Shown: one piece after another, positions 17,686-26,887 of the stretch
How the letters are laid out: the number at the start of each line of letters is the position of its first letter
Numbering within the stretch: the stretch's first letter is position 1
Position numbers and translations under genes: made by a program
DNA from: Pseudomonadota bacterium
Lineage (GTDB): Bacteria > Desulfobacterota > Syntrophobacteria > Syntrophobacterales > Syntrophobacteraceae
DNA length: 64,000 bases
Direction: 5' to 3'
Assembly (NCBI GenBank): GCA_023416335.1
Contig: JAEZHY010000199.1
Location: 1 to 64,000, forward strand
Notes under the pieces: model-generated
What the model saw: the letters and a program-made list of their open reading frames with translations, nothing else
Told to the model about the DNA's origin: nothing
Databases searched by the model: none

Positions 17686-18783
17686 ATGGATGACTCTATC
17701 AAACAAAAAGGTCTGGAACTGCTCAGGAAATTCAGTGAAGCTCACGGGGCGCCAGGGTACGAGCATGAAGTCCGTCGCCTCTTCCGCAACGAAATGGGCG
17801 AGGGGGTCGTAACCGACAGGGCCGGGGACATCTTCTGCGAAATAAAGGGAAGCTCTTCGGTTCCCCGAATAATGCTGGCCGCGCACATGGACGAGGTCGG
17901 CCTGATGGTCCAGTCGATCACCGGCGACGGTTTCATCAGGTTCCTGCCCCTCGGGGGCTGGTGGGCCCATACGCTCCTGGGACAGCGGATGCGCATTAGA
18001 ACGAGAAGCGGGGTGGAAATTCCGGGCGTCATCGGCGCCAAACCGCCCCATTTCCTCTCGGATGCCGAACGAGACAAGCTAATGAAAATCGAGGACATGT
18101 TCATCGATGTGGGGGCAAAGGATGCCGCCGAGGTGCATGCCTTCGGCATTCGTCTCGGAGATACGATAGTCCCCGAAAGCACCTTTACACGGATGCACAA
18201 TCCGGACTACGTCGTCTCCAAGGCTTTTGACGACCGGGCCGGCCTTTCCCTCATTGTTCAGGCTGCCCGGGAACTTCGGGGCAGAAGCCATCCGAACACG
18301 GTTATTGCCGCGGGGACCGTCCAGGAAGAGGTCGGTCTGCGCGGGGCCAGGACTGCAGCCTCTTTTGTGAACCCGGATATTGCGATCGTGGTCGAAGGAG
18401 CGCCCGGCGACGACCTGCCCGGGACAGGTAAGGATGAGCGGCAGGCAGCCCTCGGAGCGGGCGTTCAGATTCGGATCGTCGATTCCTCGGCTATCATGAA
18501 CCGGAATCTTGTCGATTTCGCGACGGATATTGCCGAGAAGAACGGCATTCCCTACCAGGTCGCGGTCCGGAGGAAGGGCGGGACGGACGCCTCTCCGATC
18601 CAACTGCACGGGACCGGGGTCCCCGTAATGGTCATGGCCGTTCCTGCGCGCTACGCTCATACGCACAATACGATCCTGAACCTCACGGATTATGTCAACA
18701 CGTTGAACCTGATTTTGAAAGTGGTCGAGGCAATCGACGAAGAGACTGCAAAGCGGATCGGCAGTTTTGAGGAGAGGATCTAG
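17686..18783 (+). CDS. M42-family metallo-aminopeptidase
   Basis: 365 residues, the usual length for the M42 (tetrahedral aminopeptidase / FrvX-like) family, which forms cytoplasmic dodecamers that trim peptides. Metal and catalytic motifs are AAHMDEVGLMV (His, Asp), SKAFDDRAG (bridging Asp), GTVQEEVGLRGA (catalytic Glu pair) and RYAHTHNTI (His). All ligands are present, so it should be active. A terminator hairpin follows at 18944. Confidence 0.92.
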   Translation: MDDSIKQKGLELLRKFSEAHGAPGYEHEVRRLFRNEMGEGVVTDRAGDIFCEIKGSSSVPRIMLAAHMDEVGLMVQSITGDGFIRFLPLGGWWAHTLLGQRMRIRTRSGVEIPGVIGAKPPHFLSDAERDKLMKIEDMFIDVGAKDAAEVHAFGIRLGDTIVPESTFTRMHNPDYVVSKAFDDRAGLSLIVQAARELRGRSHPNTVIAAGTVQEEVGLRGARTAASFVNPDIAIVVEGAPGDDLPGTGKDERQAALGAGVQIRIVDSSAIMNRNLVDFATDIAEKNGIPYQVAVRRKGGTDASPIQLHGTGVPVMVMAVPARYAHTHNTILNLTDYVNTLNLILKVVEAIDEETAKRIGSFEERI

Positions 18784-18943
18784 ATCGGGATTTTGTCGAT
18801 AGTTCGGATTATCTGCGATAATCCGTGCCGGCTTGCACGCCCCGGTTCGTCCGTTGCGACACGGCTTCATGACCGTGCCCCAACGCATTTCAGCGAGGCC
18901 GTAAACCGCGCCATAACCCGGCACAAACGACTATGTAAATATT

Positions 18944-18976
18944 AAGGCCTTCCCGTTTTCCCAACGGGAAGGCCTT
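18944..18976 (+). terminator. Strong hairpin terminator between convergent genes
   Basis: A 14-bp perfect stem (aaggccttcccgtt/aacgggaaggcctt) with a 5-base loop, followed on + by TTGATTTTC. It could also serve the convergent lipoprotein gene. Confidence 0.8.
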
Positions 18977-19004
18977 TGATTTTCATCTCAATGCTCAATC
19001 TCGA

Positions 19005-19229
19005 TCAATGCCTTCCATCGATGATTGCACCGCCGACTGCTCCTGCAGCCGCACCCGCTACGGCGCCTACCGCAAGCGGAGCTCCGGCTATAGCCGCCAC
19101 ACCGACTCCTGCGGCGGTTCCTATTGCACTGCCGCTCAGGATTCTCTGCTCCCTCTGGCTCATTCCGGCGCAACCGAAAGTTCCCGTCAAAAGGACCGAT
19201 ACAAGCACAATTCCAAATATTCTTTTCAT
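19005..19229 (-). CDS. Small glycine-zipper lipoprotein
   Basis: 74 residues from the ATG at 19229 (GGAGG seven bases upstream; the longer start at 19244 overlaps that site). The signal peptide ends in the lipobox LTGTFGCAG. A glycine-zipper segment follows, rich in GxxxG/Ala (SGSAIGTAAGVGVAAIAG, GAVAGAAAGAVGGAI). Likely an outer-membrane lipoprotein of the OsmB/SlyB-like type. Confidence 0.85.
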   Translation of the reverse strand: MKRIFGIVLVSVLLTGTFGCAGMSQREQRILSGSAIGTAAGVGVAAIAGAPLAVGAVAGAAAGAVGGAIIDGRH

Positions 19230-19560
19230 GTTTTTCTCCTCCATAGAATTGCCTTAAACTGCTGTTGAGCAATTTCCGTGCCTGTGTCTGCGATATGGGT
19301 GTTGCCGCAGGTACTCGTCCAGTTCAGGGGACATCCATCTTCATTCGATTTTCATAACGATGGAGCTGAAAAAAATGTCTACAAAGGAACTCGTTGCATG
19401 TTACCTTTCCGGGATGGGTGTGTGTTTGCTGATTCCAAGCGGCCGCAATGACATAATCAGGTTATTCTGAATGAACAGGCCGTTGTTTCGACAATTTCGA
19501 AGATGGCGAGATTTTCCCATCAGGTTGTTCGTTTGTATGTTTTTTTACTGTATCGACTGA
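19230..19560. other. Intergenic; possible tiny ORF
   Basis: A 331-bp gap. The only coding hint is ATG 19360 to TGA 19470 (36 codons, MSTKELVACYLSGMGVCLLI core), which has a poor ribosome site. No repeat or hairpin was recognised. Confidence 0.3.
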
Positions 19561-20745
19561 ATGCGAAAGCCTACAGGTATGGGCCTTTTTCACTACAGTT
19601 ATCGCAATCTCTGGGTTCGCCGACTGACGACTTTCTTCACTGCGGGAGGCATGGGGCTCGTCATTTTCGTTTTCGCCACAGTCCTCATGCTTGCGGAAGG
19701 CCTTCAGCAGACGCTCATTTTATCCGGGAGCCCCGGAAACGCCGTCTTCATCAGGAGGTCTTCCGAGACGGAGGTTCAGAGCCTCGTTCAGCGGGAAGAA
19801 GCCTCTGTGCTCGAATCCCTGCCCCAGGTCGCAACCGACGATTCCGGACGCAAGCTCTCCGCGCGGGAAGTACTCGTGCTCATCAGCCTTCCCTGGAAGG
19901 AATCGGGCAGGGTTGCAAACGTACCCGTTAGAGGCGTGACGCCCGTGACTTCGCTGGAACTGCGTTCCCAGGTCAGAATTATTGCCGGAAGGGACATTAA
20001 CCCCGGCTCTTCCGAAATTCTGATCGGGACGAATATTGCCAAAAAATTCAACATCGGGGGGCTCGGAAGCAGCATCAATTTCAGCGGCCGCTCCTGGACT
20101 ATCGCAGGCATCATGGATGGCGGCGGGACTGCTTTCGATTCGGAGATCTGGGGCGACGTGGACTCGTTAATGGGGGCATTCAAAAGAAGCGTCTATTCCT
20201 CTGTCATCATCCGGATGAGCGATCCGGGTTCGTTCCGGGAACTCAAAGAGTCCGTTCTCAAAGACCCCCGGCTGGTTGAAGAAACCTGGCGCGAAAATGA
20301 ATACTATGCATCACAGTCCGAGGTAATGGCCCGGTTCATACGCATTCTCGGCATCAGCCTGACGCTGATATTCAGTCTCGGGGCCATTACGGGGTCCATG
20401 ATAACGATGTATGCCGCGGTTTCGAGCCGGACTTCGGAGATCGGCACATTGAGGGCCTTGGGGTTTCGGCGCACTTCCATACTGATCTCGTTCATGGCCG
20501 AGTCGGTATTTCTGAGCCTGTTGGGCGCCGTAATGGGACTTGCGGGGGCATCGTTCCTGAATAAGCTTACCATCTCCACAATGAACTGGCAGACCTTCTC
20601 GGAATTAACGTTCCGCTTTCTCCTGAATGGCCGGATTGCGGCTTACTCGGTGATTTTTGCAGTTATAATGGGTATAACCGGAGGGGCCCTCCCGGCGTTG
20701 CGCGCCGCCAGGATGAACATTGTGTCCGCTTTGAGGTCTGAATAG
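19561..20745 (+). CDS. ABC transporter permease (MacB/FtsX family), ATPase not adjacent
   Basis: 394 residues with MacB/LolE topology: TM1 (~21-45), a large extracytoplasmic MacB_PCD domain (~50-255), then three TM helices in an FtsX domain (GTLRALGFRRTSILISFMAE; ending GALPALRAARMNIVSALRSE). Such proteins transmit mechanical force from a cytoplasmic ATPase to the periplasm for lipoprotein or peptide export. No ATPase or periplasmic adaptor gene lies on either side, so it must pair with one elsewhere. ATG 19561 versus ATG 19579 cannot be decided. Confidence 0.85.
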   Translation: MRKPTGMGLFHYSYRNLWVRRLTTFFTAGGMGLVIFVFATVLMLAEGLQQTLILSGSPGNAVFIRRSSETEVQSLVQREEASVLESLPQVATDDSGRKLSAREVLVLISLPWKESGRVANVPVRGVTPVTSLELRSQVRIIAGRDINPGSSEILIGTNIAKKFNIGGLGSSINFSGRSWTIAGIMDGGGTAFDSEIWGDVDSLMGAFKRSVYSSVIIRMSDPGSFRELKESVLKDPRLVEETWRENEYYASQSEVMARFIRILGISLTLIFSLGAITGSMITMYAAVSSRTSEIGTLRALGFRRTSILISFMAESVFLSLLGAVMGLAGASFLNKLTISTMNWQTFSELTFRFLLNGRIAAYSVIFAVIMGITGGALPALRAARMNIVSALRSE

Positions 20746-20752
20746 GACGATT

Positions 20753-21337
20753 TTGGAAACGTTGATGGACGGCTTTTCTTTTGAAGAATTCTCGAAGTTC
20801 ATTTCCGCACTGAATTATTGTGCCGACAGGCATCGCAATCAGAGGCGCAAGGATATTGAGCGCACGCCCTATCTGAACCACCCGGTCCAGGTTGCGGAAC
20901 TCCTGTGGCGCGTTGGCGGGGTGCGCGACATGGCCGTTTTGACCGCGGCCCTCCTGCATGATGTCATCGAGGATACCGGCGCCGGACCGGACGAAATCGA
21001 GCGCCTCTTCGGGGCCGATGTAGCCGCCCTGGTGCTTGAGGTATCCGACGACAAGAACCTGTCAAAGGCTAGGCGAAAGGAGTTGCAGGTATTGCACGCA
21101 CCCGGATTGAGCCGGGGGGCGGGCCTGATCAAGATTGCCGACAAGATCTGCAATGTCCGGGACGTTACCTGGTCGCCCCCGCTGAATTGGACCCTTCAGA
21201 GGCGGATGGAATACCTGGATTGGGCCGCAATGGTTGTGGAAAGGCTCGGGCATTGCAATCCAGCCCTGGAAGAACTTTTTCGGAAAGTCCTCGCGGAAGG
21301 GAAAAAGGAATTGCAGGCGAGCGGACAACATGGATGA
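20753..21337 (+). CDS. MESH1-like HD hydrolase (possible ppGpp hydrolase)
   Basis: 194 residues that match the hydrolase half of RelA/SpoT proteins: RTPYLNHPVQVAELL (His, first metal motif), LTAALLHDVIEDTGA (HD-ED) and LIKIADKICNVRDV (Asp-x-x-x-Asn). No synthetase, TGS or ACT domain follows, so it is a stand-alone small alarmone hydrolase type. It begins at TTG 20753 with AGGA five bases upstream; ATG 20765 is the alternative. It starts seven bases after the permease stop. Confidence 0.85.
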   Translation: METLMDGFSFEEFSKFISALNYCADRHRNQRRKDIERTPYLNHPVQVAELLWRVGGVRDMAVLTAALLHDVIEDTGAGPDEIERLFGADVAALVLEVSDDKNLSKARRKELQVLHAPGLSRGAGLIKIADKICNVRDVTWSPPLNWTLQRRMEYLDWAAMVVERLGHCNPALEELFRKVLAEGKKELQASGQHG

Positions 21338-21367
21338 CGGCTTGCGCTCCACCCATCCCGCCAGCTC

Positions 21368-21712
21368 CTGGGGCAGCACAGCCGCAACCAAAATACGAAA
21401 GGCAAAAGCTCACAACCACGAAATACACGAAAATCACGAAATAAAACAATAGGATAAGGTCGTAGGATGGGTGGAGCGGAGAGTCTGTGTCGTGTTGGCG
21501 ATGAAAAACAGCCCAAACCCGGTCGGTTACGACACAGGCTCGGAGCGCAACCCATCGATTTTTGGATGAGCGCTACGAGTACGAAACACACGAAAGTCCG
21601 TTCGGTTCTCCTCAGTTTTACATGCATCTAAGAGGTTGATGCCAAACGATTTACAGAACGGCCGGCATGAAAATCTTGCTCAAAAAACAAGAAAGTGCCT
21701 GATAGTAGTACG
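21368..21712 (+). repeat. Full copy of ~340-bp interspersed element (family A)
   Basis: The second full copy, same orientation as 14112-14452. The inner part 21466-21556 is an imperfect inverted repeat of about 28 bp per arm (GATGGGT...TCTGTGTCGT against ACGACACAGGCTC...ACCCATC). It fills the gap between the converging HD hydrolase and DoxX genes. Confidence 0.85.
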
Positions 21713-21738
21713 GAGAAGCGTCCATTCCGCATCATCTG

Positions 21739-22212
21739 CTATTGGGCAAAGACGCTCATCTTTTTTGGATAAAGCTTTTCCGCGATCTTCTTATCAATGG
21801 ACCAGGTCCCCCCGCCGGTTAGCATGAGCCCCAGCGAGATACCGATCACCAGGAGATGGTATTCAAAACCTTCTCCCGGCTGCTTTCCGAACCAGTTCAT
21901 GAAGAAGCCGTAGGGCCAGTGGACCAGGATTATCGCTCCGATCATGTCGCAAAGGATGCCGAAAGCACATAGCCGAGTCAGAAAACCGAGAATCAGGAAA
22001 ATTGCGCCGACCGATTCTGCTACTATCACGAGTAGAGTGAGGGCCGCCGGAATGTGGTAATTCTGGGAAAATGCATTGAGCGTTGCGGAAACGCCCTGTC
22101 CCCCGAACCACCCGAAAAGCTTCATCGCGCCGTGGGGAAATATGACGGTCCCGAGGAAAACCCTTATGAATAGATTCTGCGATGTTCCCTGAGTCCGGAA
22201 AAACCATTCCAT
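21739..22212 (-). CDS. DoxX-family membrane protein
   Basis: 157 residues from the ATG at 22212 (GGAGG six bases upstream; the upstream ATG is part of that ribosome site). Four transmembrane helices, with the DoxX pattern RVFLGTVIFPHGAMKLFGWFGG near the N-terminus. The family contains quinol-oxidase-associated and redox-stress proteins; the specific role is unknown. Confidence 0.85.
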   Translation of the reverse strand: MEWFFRTQGTSQNLFIRVFLGTVIFPHGAMKLFGWFGGQGVSATLNAFSQNYHIPAALTLLVIVAESVGAIFLILGFLTRLCAFGILCDMIGAIILVHWPYGFFMNWFGKQPGEGFEYHLLVIGISLGLMLTGGGTWSIDKKIAEKLYPKKMSVFAQ

Positions 22213-22470
22213 ATTTTCCTCCATATGAGTTTGGAACCGGGGAGCGATCAGAAAATTCAGGATAATTTAATCATAGCTGACGGATCTGTCGCCATTCCTG
22301 AATGATTACGGCCTGTGAAAGGCAAATGGAACCGGGAATGCGAGATGGCTTTACACGGGGCCTCATTTCTTTTACGGTAATTGCTGCGGCTTAAGGGCCG
22401 GCAGGAGTGGAATAACGATCTCCGGGATTCATCGGATTTGCTGATAATCGGCGGCACGTATGGAGAAAGT

Positions 22471-23121
22471 ATGAAAAGAGAAGAACGCAAATCGCTGTTC
22501 GAAAGTGTGGATATATACCCGGTTACCTGTGAGAAACTGTCGAACGGCAGGTCGGACCTGGAAGTTCTCGAAGGCATAATAGCTGGAGGGACCCGGATTG
22601 TGCAGCTGCGCGAAAAAGACCACTGCGAAAGGGATTACTTCCAGCTTGCGGTAAAATTCCGGGAAATCACGGCAAGAGCCGGTGTGTTGCTCTTCCTGAA
22701 CGATAAGGTGGACGTAGCGATTGTGGTAGGGGCCGACGGAGTGCACCTCGGGCAGGGTGACTTTCCCGTTCCCGCCGCCCGCCGGATTGCTCCGGACCTT
22801 CTCATCGGCGCCTCTTCCCATGACCTGGAAGAGGCGCTCCGGGCACAGGAGGAAGGCGCCGATTACGTCAACATCGGACCGATTTTCCCAACAGCAACGA
22901 AAGAGGGCGCAGGGCATTTTCTCGGCCCCGATGCCATCGGAAAAATCGCCCCGCAGTTGAAGATCCCTTTTACAGTGATGGGCGGCATCAAGGAATCCAA
23001 CATCGACATGGTATTGGCAGCCGGCGCCCGGAAGATTGCGGTGGTTACCGCCATAACCCAGGCCCCGGATATTGCCGGGGCTGTCCGGTTTCTCAGGGCA
23101 AAGATTCGAGGCCAAAGCTGA
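22471..23121 (+). CDS. thiE: Thiamine-phosphate synthase
   Basis: 216 residues from ATG 22471 (GGAG five bases upstream). It couples hydroxymethylpyrimidine diphosphate to thiazole phosphate. ThiE motifs are IVQLREKD, LFLNDKVDVAIVVGADGVHLGQGD, GASSHDLEEA, YVNIGPIFPTATKEGAG and VMGGIKESNIDMVLAAGA. All phosphate- and Mg-binding positions look present. The upstream in-frame extension to 22381 has no ribosome site. No other thiamine genes are adjacent. Confidence 0.93.
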   Translation: MKREERKSLFESVDIYPVTCEKLSNGRSDLEVLEGIIAGGTRIVQLREKDHCERDYFQLAVKFREITARAGVLLFLNDKVDVAIVVGADGVHLGQGDFPVPAARRIAPDLLIGASSHDLEEALRAQEEGADYVNIGPIFPTATKEGAGHFLGPDAIGKIAPQLKIPFTVMGGIKESNIDMVLAAGARKIAVVTAITQAPDIAGAVRFLRAKIRGQS

Positions 23122-23199
23122 ACCATGGAAGGCGCAAAGGAATAGAGTCACTTTATTCCTGCCGCTTCACAAGCTGCCGGCTTGGGAACCCCGTCGGCC

Positions 23200-23403
23200 C
23201 TATCTCCCGACTCGTCGTCGCTCGGTGACGGACTCTCCGCCGATTCCCCAGTTGTCGGTATCAACCTCATCGATTACTACAAAAGTGGTCTGGGGGTTCT
23301 TTCCGAGAACGTCCGCCAGCAGTTTAGTGACGCCTGCGATCAGCTCTTTCTTCTTTTCCGGCGTGACGCCTTCTTTAGTGATTTTGATGTTCACGTAAGG
23401 CAT
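23200..23403 (-). CDS. 4-oxalocrotonate tautomerase-family enzyme
   Basis: 67 residues from the ATG at 23403 (AGGAG seven bases upstream), so the catalytic proline follows Met directly (MPYVNIKITKEGV). Other family features are KKKELIAGVTKLLADVLGK and WGIGGESVTERR. It follows the PhnX-like gene by 23 bases on the same strand, so the pair is an operon; the tautomerase might isomerise a product or substrate of that HAD enzyme (inference). Confidence 0.88.
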   Translation of the reverse strand: MPYVNIKITKEGVTPEKKKELIAGVTKLLADVLGKNPQTTFVVIDEVDTDNWGIGGESVTERRRVGR

Positions 23404-23426
23404 GGTGCTCCTTTCGCCCCATTGAA

Positions 23427-24260
23427 TCAAGGTTCTTCTCCGAGCTTGAGCCTCTCATTGATTTGGTCGATGATTGCCGGGCACTCGCCAATTTCTCTTA
23501 CGACGAAGTGAGCCCCCGTAGCGAAGAATTTCTTCTCGATGCGCTCCAAATCAAGTTGGAGACTTACCCGATCAGCCCGGTCCAGTTCGTCTTTCGTCAT
23601 CCCCAGTTCATTGCTCGAATCGAGTATGGCGATCGTCCACATGCCCGCGTTGAGTCCTTCCAGAATATCCGGAACCGTGTCCCCTATTTTGACGATACCC
23701 TTGAGCGGATAGACTTCCAGGTTGATCGCGTTCTGCCAGCACATCCAGGGGAATGGCCGTCCCGCCGGAACGTCTGTCGAGCAAACCACCGAGTCCGGCT
23801 TGTATCCTCTTTCACGGGCGGCTTCGGCAAGAGCGTCGGCGGCCGGGAAGCTGTGACTGCAGGTAGACCCGATCTTTAGACCGCGCCCTCTGAATTCGGC
23901 AACCGTTTCGAGCAGACCGGGAACGGGTTCGGCATGGTTGTCAATTCCCGCGGGCATAGCCTGTTCAAGGTTCCTGTGCAGACGCTCCATATCGTATTCG
24001 GAAGGAGGCGCGCCGTAGATGTCCGTCCATTTGGCCGATACGGACTCCGATTGCAGCAGTGCGGACAGGTGGTCCCAATAGGAGAGCCCCATGTGTTCTC
24101 GAACTTCTTCAGCGGTTATCTCGACCCAGCTTTCCCGGAAAACGTCCAGGAAGGGATGAATGCTTCCGAAGCTGCCGAAATCCACGGCTGTTCCGGACCA
24201 ATCGAGGATCACGCCCCGAATCGGACCCTGGAATCTGTTCTTCCTGCTGAATATCTCCAT
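23427..24260 (-). CDS. PhnX-like HAD hydrolase lacking the Schiff-base lysine
   Basis: 277 residues from the ATG at 24260 (GGAG seven bases upstream). Overall it matches phosphonoacetaldehyde hydrolase: GVILDWSGTAVDFGSF (Asp nucleophile and DWSGT), ITAEEVREHMGL, LKIGSTCSHS, CSTDVPAGRPFPWMCWQNA, VKIGDTVPDILEGLNAGM. In PhnX the cap carries MGLLK-DH with the Lys that forms the imine with phosphonoacetaldehyde. Here the same segment reads MGLSYWDH, Tyr replacing Lys (codon 24078-24080). C-P cleavage by the PhnX mechanism is therefore unlikely, and a different phospho-substrate is expected. Confidence 0.8.
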   Translation of the reverse strand: MEIFSRKNRFQGPIRGVILDWSGTAVDFGSFGSIHPFLDVFRESWVEITAEEVREHMGLSYWDHLSALLQSESVSAKWTDIYGAPPSEYDMERLHRNLEQAMPAGIDNHAEPVPGLLETVAEFRGRGLKIGSTCSHSFPAADALAEAARERGYKPDSVVCSTDVPAGRPFPWMCWQNAINLEVYPLKGIVKIGDTVPDILEGLNAGMWTIAILDSSNELGMTKDELDRADRVSLQLDLERIEKKFFATGAHFVVREIGECPAIIDQINERLKLGEEP

Positions 24261-24631
24261 AATCCGGCTCCAATGCTGGTAGTCCGACAAGCACGCGGTG
24301 CTGAATCGCATGCTGCAACGATAGGAAATCTCCAGGGGACTTCGAGGTCCTAAACATTGTTCATGGTAGCATGAATTTAAAATCCTTGCGAGTTGGGTAA
24401 AGACGATCCTTACTAATTATTCATGGGAAGCTGTTGAGGCAGAAAACATTCCTGGATGAAGTGCATTCCGTTTTAGCTTCAGTTTTTTCCGCTGTCTGGC
24501 GATCTATATAATGTGTTTTCTCTTATTTCCGGGAGGCGATGAGGGTTTGGCCGGCGTGCCGTCCGATTTTCCGTGGAGAAGAGGCGTGGCCGGCTGAGAA
24601 TATGGATTTCATCTATTAGACAGGAGATCGA
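24261..24631. other. Intergenic, chemoreceptor promoter region
   Basis: A 371-bp gap between divergent genes. A perfect TATAAT lies at 24507-24512 but no convincing -35 is present; no repeats were seen. Confidence 0.4.
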
Positions 24632-26590
24632 ATGAGGGGCATGAATCTTGGCAGGAAACTTCTTCTAGGCGGCGCGATACTCACACTCATTCCTGTGATA
24701 GTCCTCGGTTCTTATACAATAGTGAACATCACCGGAACCCTCGTCGATTTGTCCGAAACAACAACTTTGCAGACGGCCGACAGACTCTGCGATACGGTCA
24801 AAAACATCATTGACCAGGAGATCCTGCAGGCGAAGGCAATCTCCGGTCTGCCCGGCGTTTCAAAGGTCATGTCCAGGGTGAATTCCGAGGGACGTGAGAG
24901 TACAAAAACGGAGGTCTACTCTCTGAACGTCGAACTGTACGGCATTCTCAAGGAACTCGGCGACCGCTACACGGCAATCTTCGTAATAGACAAGGACGGA
25001 GTTTCGTTTGCCGGAGCCAAGAGCGACGGCGACCTGAACTTCTATCAGAAACTGAATTTTACGGACCGCGACTACTACGGCCTTTCCAAGCAAACCGGCA
25101 AGCCCGGAGTGTCGGACGCCGTCAGGGGCAAAGCCTCAAAAGAGCCCGTCATAGTCATCTACATTCCCGTGAAGAGCCAAAAGGGCGAGTTCGCGGGGAT
25201 TCTCGCACTAGCAACCAAAGTAGATAAGCTCGTGGACGCCGTCGCGGAGACCAAAGTGGGCAAATCGGGTTATGCCTTTATGGTTGACGGAAACGGAACG
25301 GTGATGGCCCACCCCAAGCGCGATCTGATAATGGAGTCACAGATTACTAAAATTGCGGGACTGGAGAAGATCAGTCAGCGAATGGTGGGACTACAGAGAG
25401 GCAGCGAGTACTATACCGAGCAGGGAGTTGCAAAACTGGCTTCCTTTGCGTCCGTCGGAGTGAGGTCCTGGAGCATCGGAGTGATGGTCGTCAAAGATGA
25501 GGTAATGGCGTCGGCGAGGGAATTCCGAAACCGTGCGTTGCTCATTGTGGGTATTCTTTTCGGGGCGGCAATGATCCTGGTCTACTTCTTCGGAAGGAGC
25601 ATTTCCAAACCGATGATCCGTGCAGTCGAAGGCCTCGCGGATGCATCCGGCCAGGTCGCAGCGGCTGCAACCCAGGTTTCCTCTGCAAGTCTGCAGCTGG
25701 CCGACGGCACATCGAAACAGGCCGCATCGATTGAAGTGACGTCATCCTCTCTGGAAGAGATGTCGTCCATGACAAAACAGAATGCGGACCATGCCGGGCA
25801 GGCAAACAGACTGATGGAACAGACCGCCCTTGTGGTATCGAAAGCCAATGAATCGATGACCCGACTTACGTCCTCCATGAATGAGATTTCGACCGCGAGC
25901 GAGCAGACCTCCAAGATCATCAAGACAATAGACGAAATTGCGTTCCAGACAAACCTTCTGGCCCTCAATGCGGCAGTGGAGGCGGCACGGGCCGGAGAAG
26001 CGGGGGCGGGATTCGCCGTCGTGGCCGACGAAGTCAGAAATCTTGCGATGAGGGCCGCGGAAGCCGCAAGGAATACGGCCAATCTCATCGAAGGCACCGT
26101 CACGAAGATCCGGGAGGGGTCCGACGTAGTGCGGAAAACGAGTGAAGAATTCATGGAGGTGGCGACGAGCGCCGGGAAAATGGGCGAGCTGATCGGCGAG
26201 ATCGCCGCCGCTTCGGCGGAACAATCCCAGGGGATCGAGCAGATCAATAAAGCCGTAAACGAGATGGACGTGGTGGTGCAGCAGAATGCGTCCAATGCCG
26301 AAGAATCAGCTTCAGCCTCGGAGGAGATGAGCGGGCAGGCCGAACAGATGAAGGCTTTCGTCCACGACCTCAAAGGCCTGGTTTACGGTTCGGATTCAGA
26401 AGTTCGGATTGCGGCATCCGAAAAAGGAAGCGGTAAAAAAGTAAACGGCAAAAAAGCCGCGAAAGGAAAAGTCGCGCTCGCCGAGCCTCAACCGGCTGCA
26501 GAAGAAAGAGAAAACGCACGTATTCCTGTAAGAACTAAAAAGAAACCGGAAGAAATGATCCCCTTCGATGAGGACGTATCGGATTTTTAG
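24632..26590 (+). CDS. Methyl-accepting chemotaxis protein (dCache type)
   Basis: 652 residues. TM1 spans ~8-32, a periplasmic double-Cache sensor ~33-295 ([52 protein letters not shown]), TM2 ~298-318. A cytoplasmic signalling domain follows, with the conserved hairpin tip [20 protein letters not shown]. No obvious HAMP domain separates TM2 from the coiled coil. The tail is a Lys/Ala-rich linker ([16 protein letters not shown]) without the NWETF CheR pentapeptide. The dCache class usually senses amino acids or organic acids. Standalone; RBS CAGGAGA. Confidence 0.93.
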   Translation: MRGMNLGRKLLLGGAILTLIPVIVLGSYTIVNITGTLVDLSETTTLQTADRLCDTVKNIIDQEILQAKAISGLPGVSKVMSRVNSEGRESTKTEVYSLNVELYGILKELGDRYTAIFVIDKDGVSFAGAKSDGDLNFYQKLNFTDRDYYGLSKQTGKPGVSDAVRGKASKEPVIVIYIPVKSQKGEFAGILALATKVDKLVDAVAETKVGKSGYAFMVDGNGTVMAHPKRDLIMESQITKIAGLEKISQRMVGLQRGSEYYTEQGVAKLASFASVGVRSWSIGVMVVKDEVMASAREFRNRALLIVGILFGAAMILVYFFGRSISKPMIRAVEGLADASGQVAAAATQVSSASLQLADGTSKQAASIEVTSSSLEEMSSMTKQNADHAGQANRLMEQTALVVSKANESMTRLTSSMNEISTASEQTSKIIKTIDEIAFQTNLLALNAAVEAARAGEAGAGFAVVADEVRNLAMRAAEAARNTANLIEGTVTKIREGSDVVRKTSEEFMEVATSAGKMGELIGEIAAASAEQSQGIEQINKAVNEMDVVVQQNASNAEESASASEEMSGQAEQMKAFVHDLKGLVYGSDSEVRIAASEKGSGKKVNGKKAAKGKVALAEPQPAAEERENARIPVRTKKKPEEMIPFDEDVSDF

Positions 26591-26659
26591 CCGATCGCTG
26601 CATCCCAGACGTTGTTTGGGAAGCTTCCATTCCCGTCGAGTTGAGGGGCCATAACCGAA

Positions 26660-26735
26660 ATGTCATTCCGTCCCTCCTGTCCTGCGGACCCAGGCAACGT
26701 CTTTTTGTTGCCCGTGCCGGAGGCAAGAGGGCTCT
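26660..26735. repeat. Interspersed hairpin repeat (family D)
   Basis: The segment 'cctgtcctgcggacccaggcaacgtc...gttgcccgtgccggaggcaagaggg' is related to 49355-49490 and to about 1645-1690. Complementary 'ggcaac/gttgcc' arms flank a T-rich loop. Confidence 0.65.
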
Positions 26736-26805
26736 GAGTGAAGTACCAATGTTGCCAGCCTCTTTCCTGAGGGGCAACCGCCCCCTTCCGACCTCCGCAA
26801 ACAAA

Positions 26806-26837
26806 ACCGGGGAAGCAGGCAAACCTGCTTCCCCGGT
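26806..26837 (-). terminator. Intrinsic terminator of sucCD
   Basis: A 14-bp perfect stem (accggggaagcagg/cctgcttccccggt) with a 4-base loop, followed on the minus strand by TTTGTTTG. Located 50 bases past the sucD stop. Confidence 0.85.
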
Positions 26838-26887
26838 GAGGCTCTCGTAATACTATTTCGAAGTGCCGCTATCGAAACGCTGTCGAG

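Noticed and set aside
21187..21452. Short frames across the family A repeat and end of the HD hydrolase
   Set aside because: Frames extend from the coding end into repeat DNA and recur at other repeat copies with different stops.
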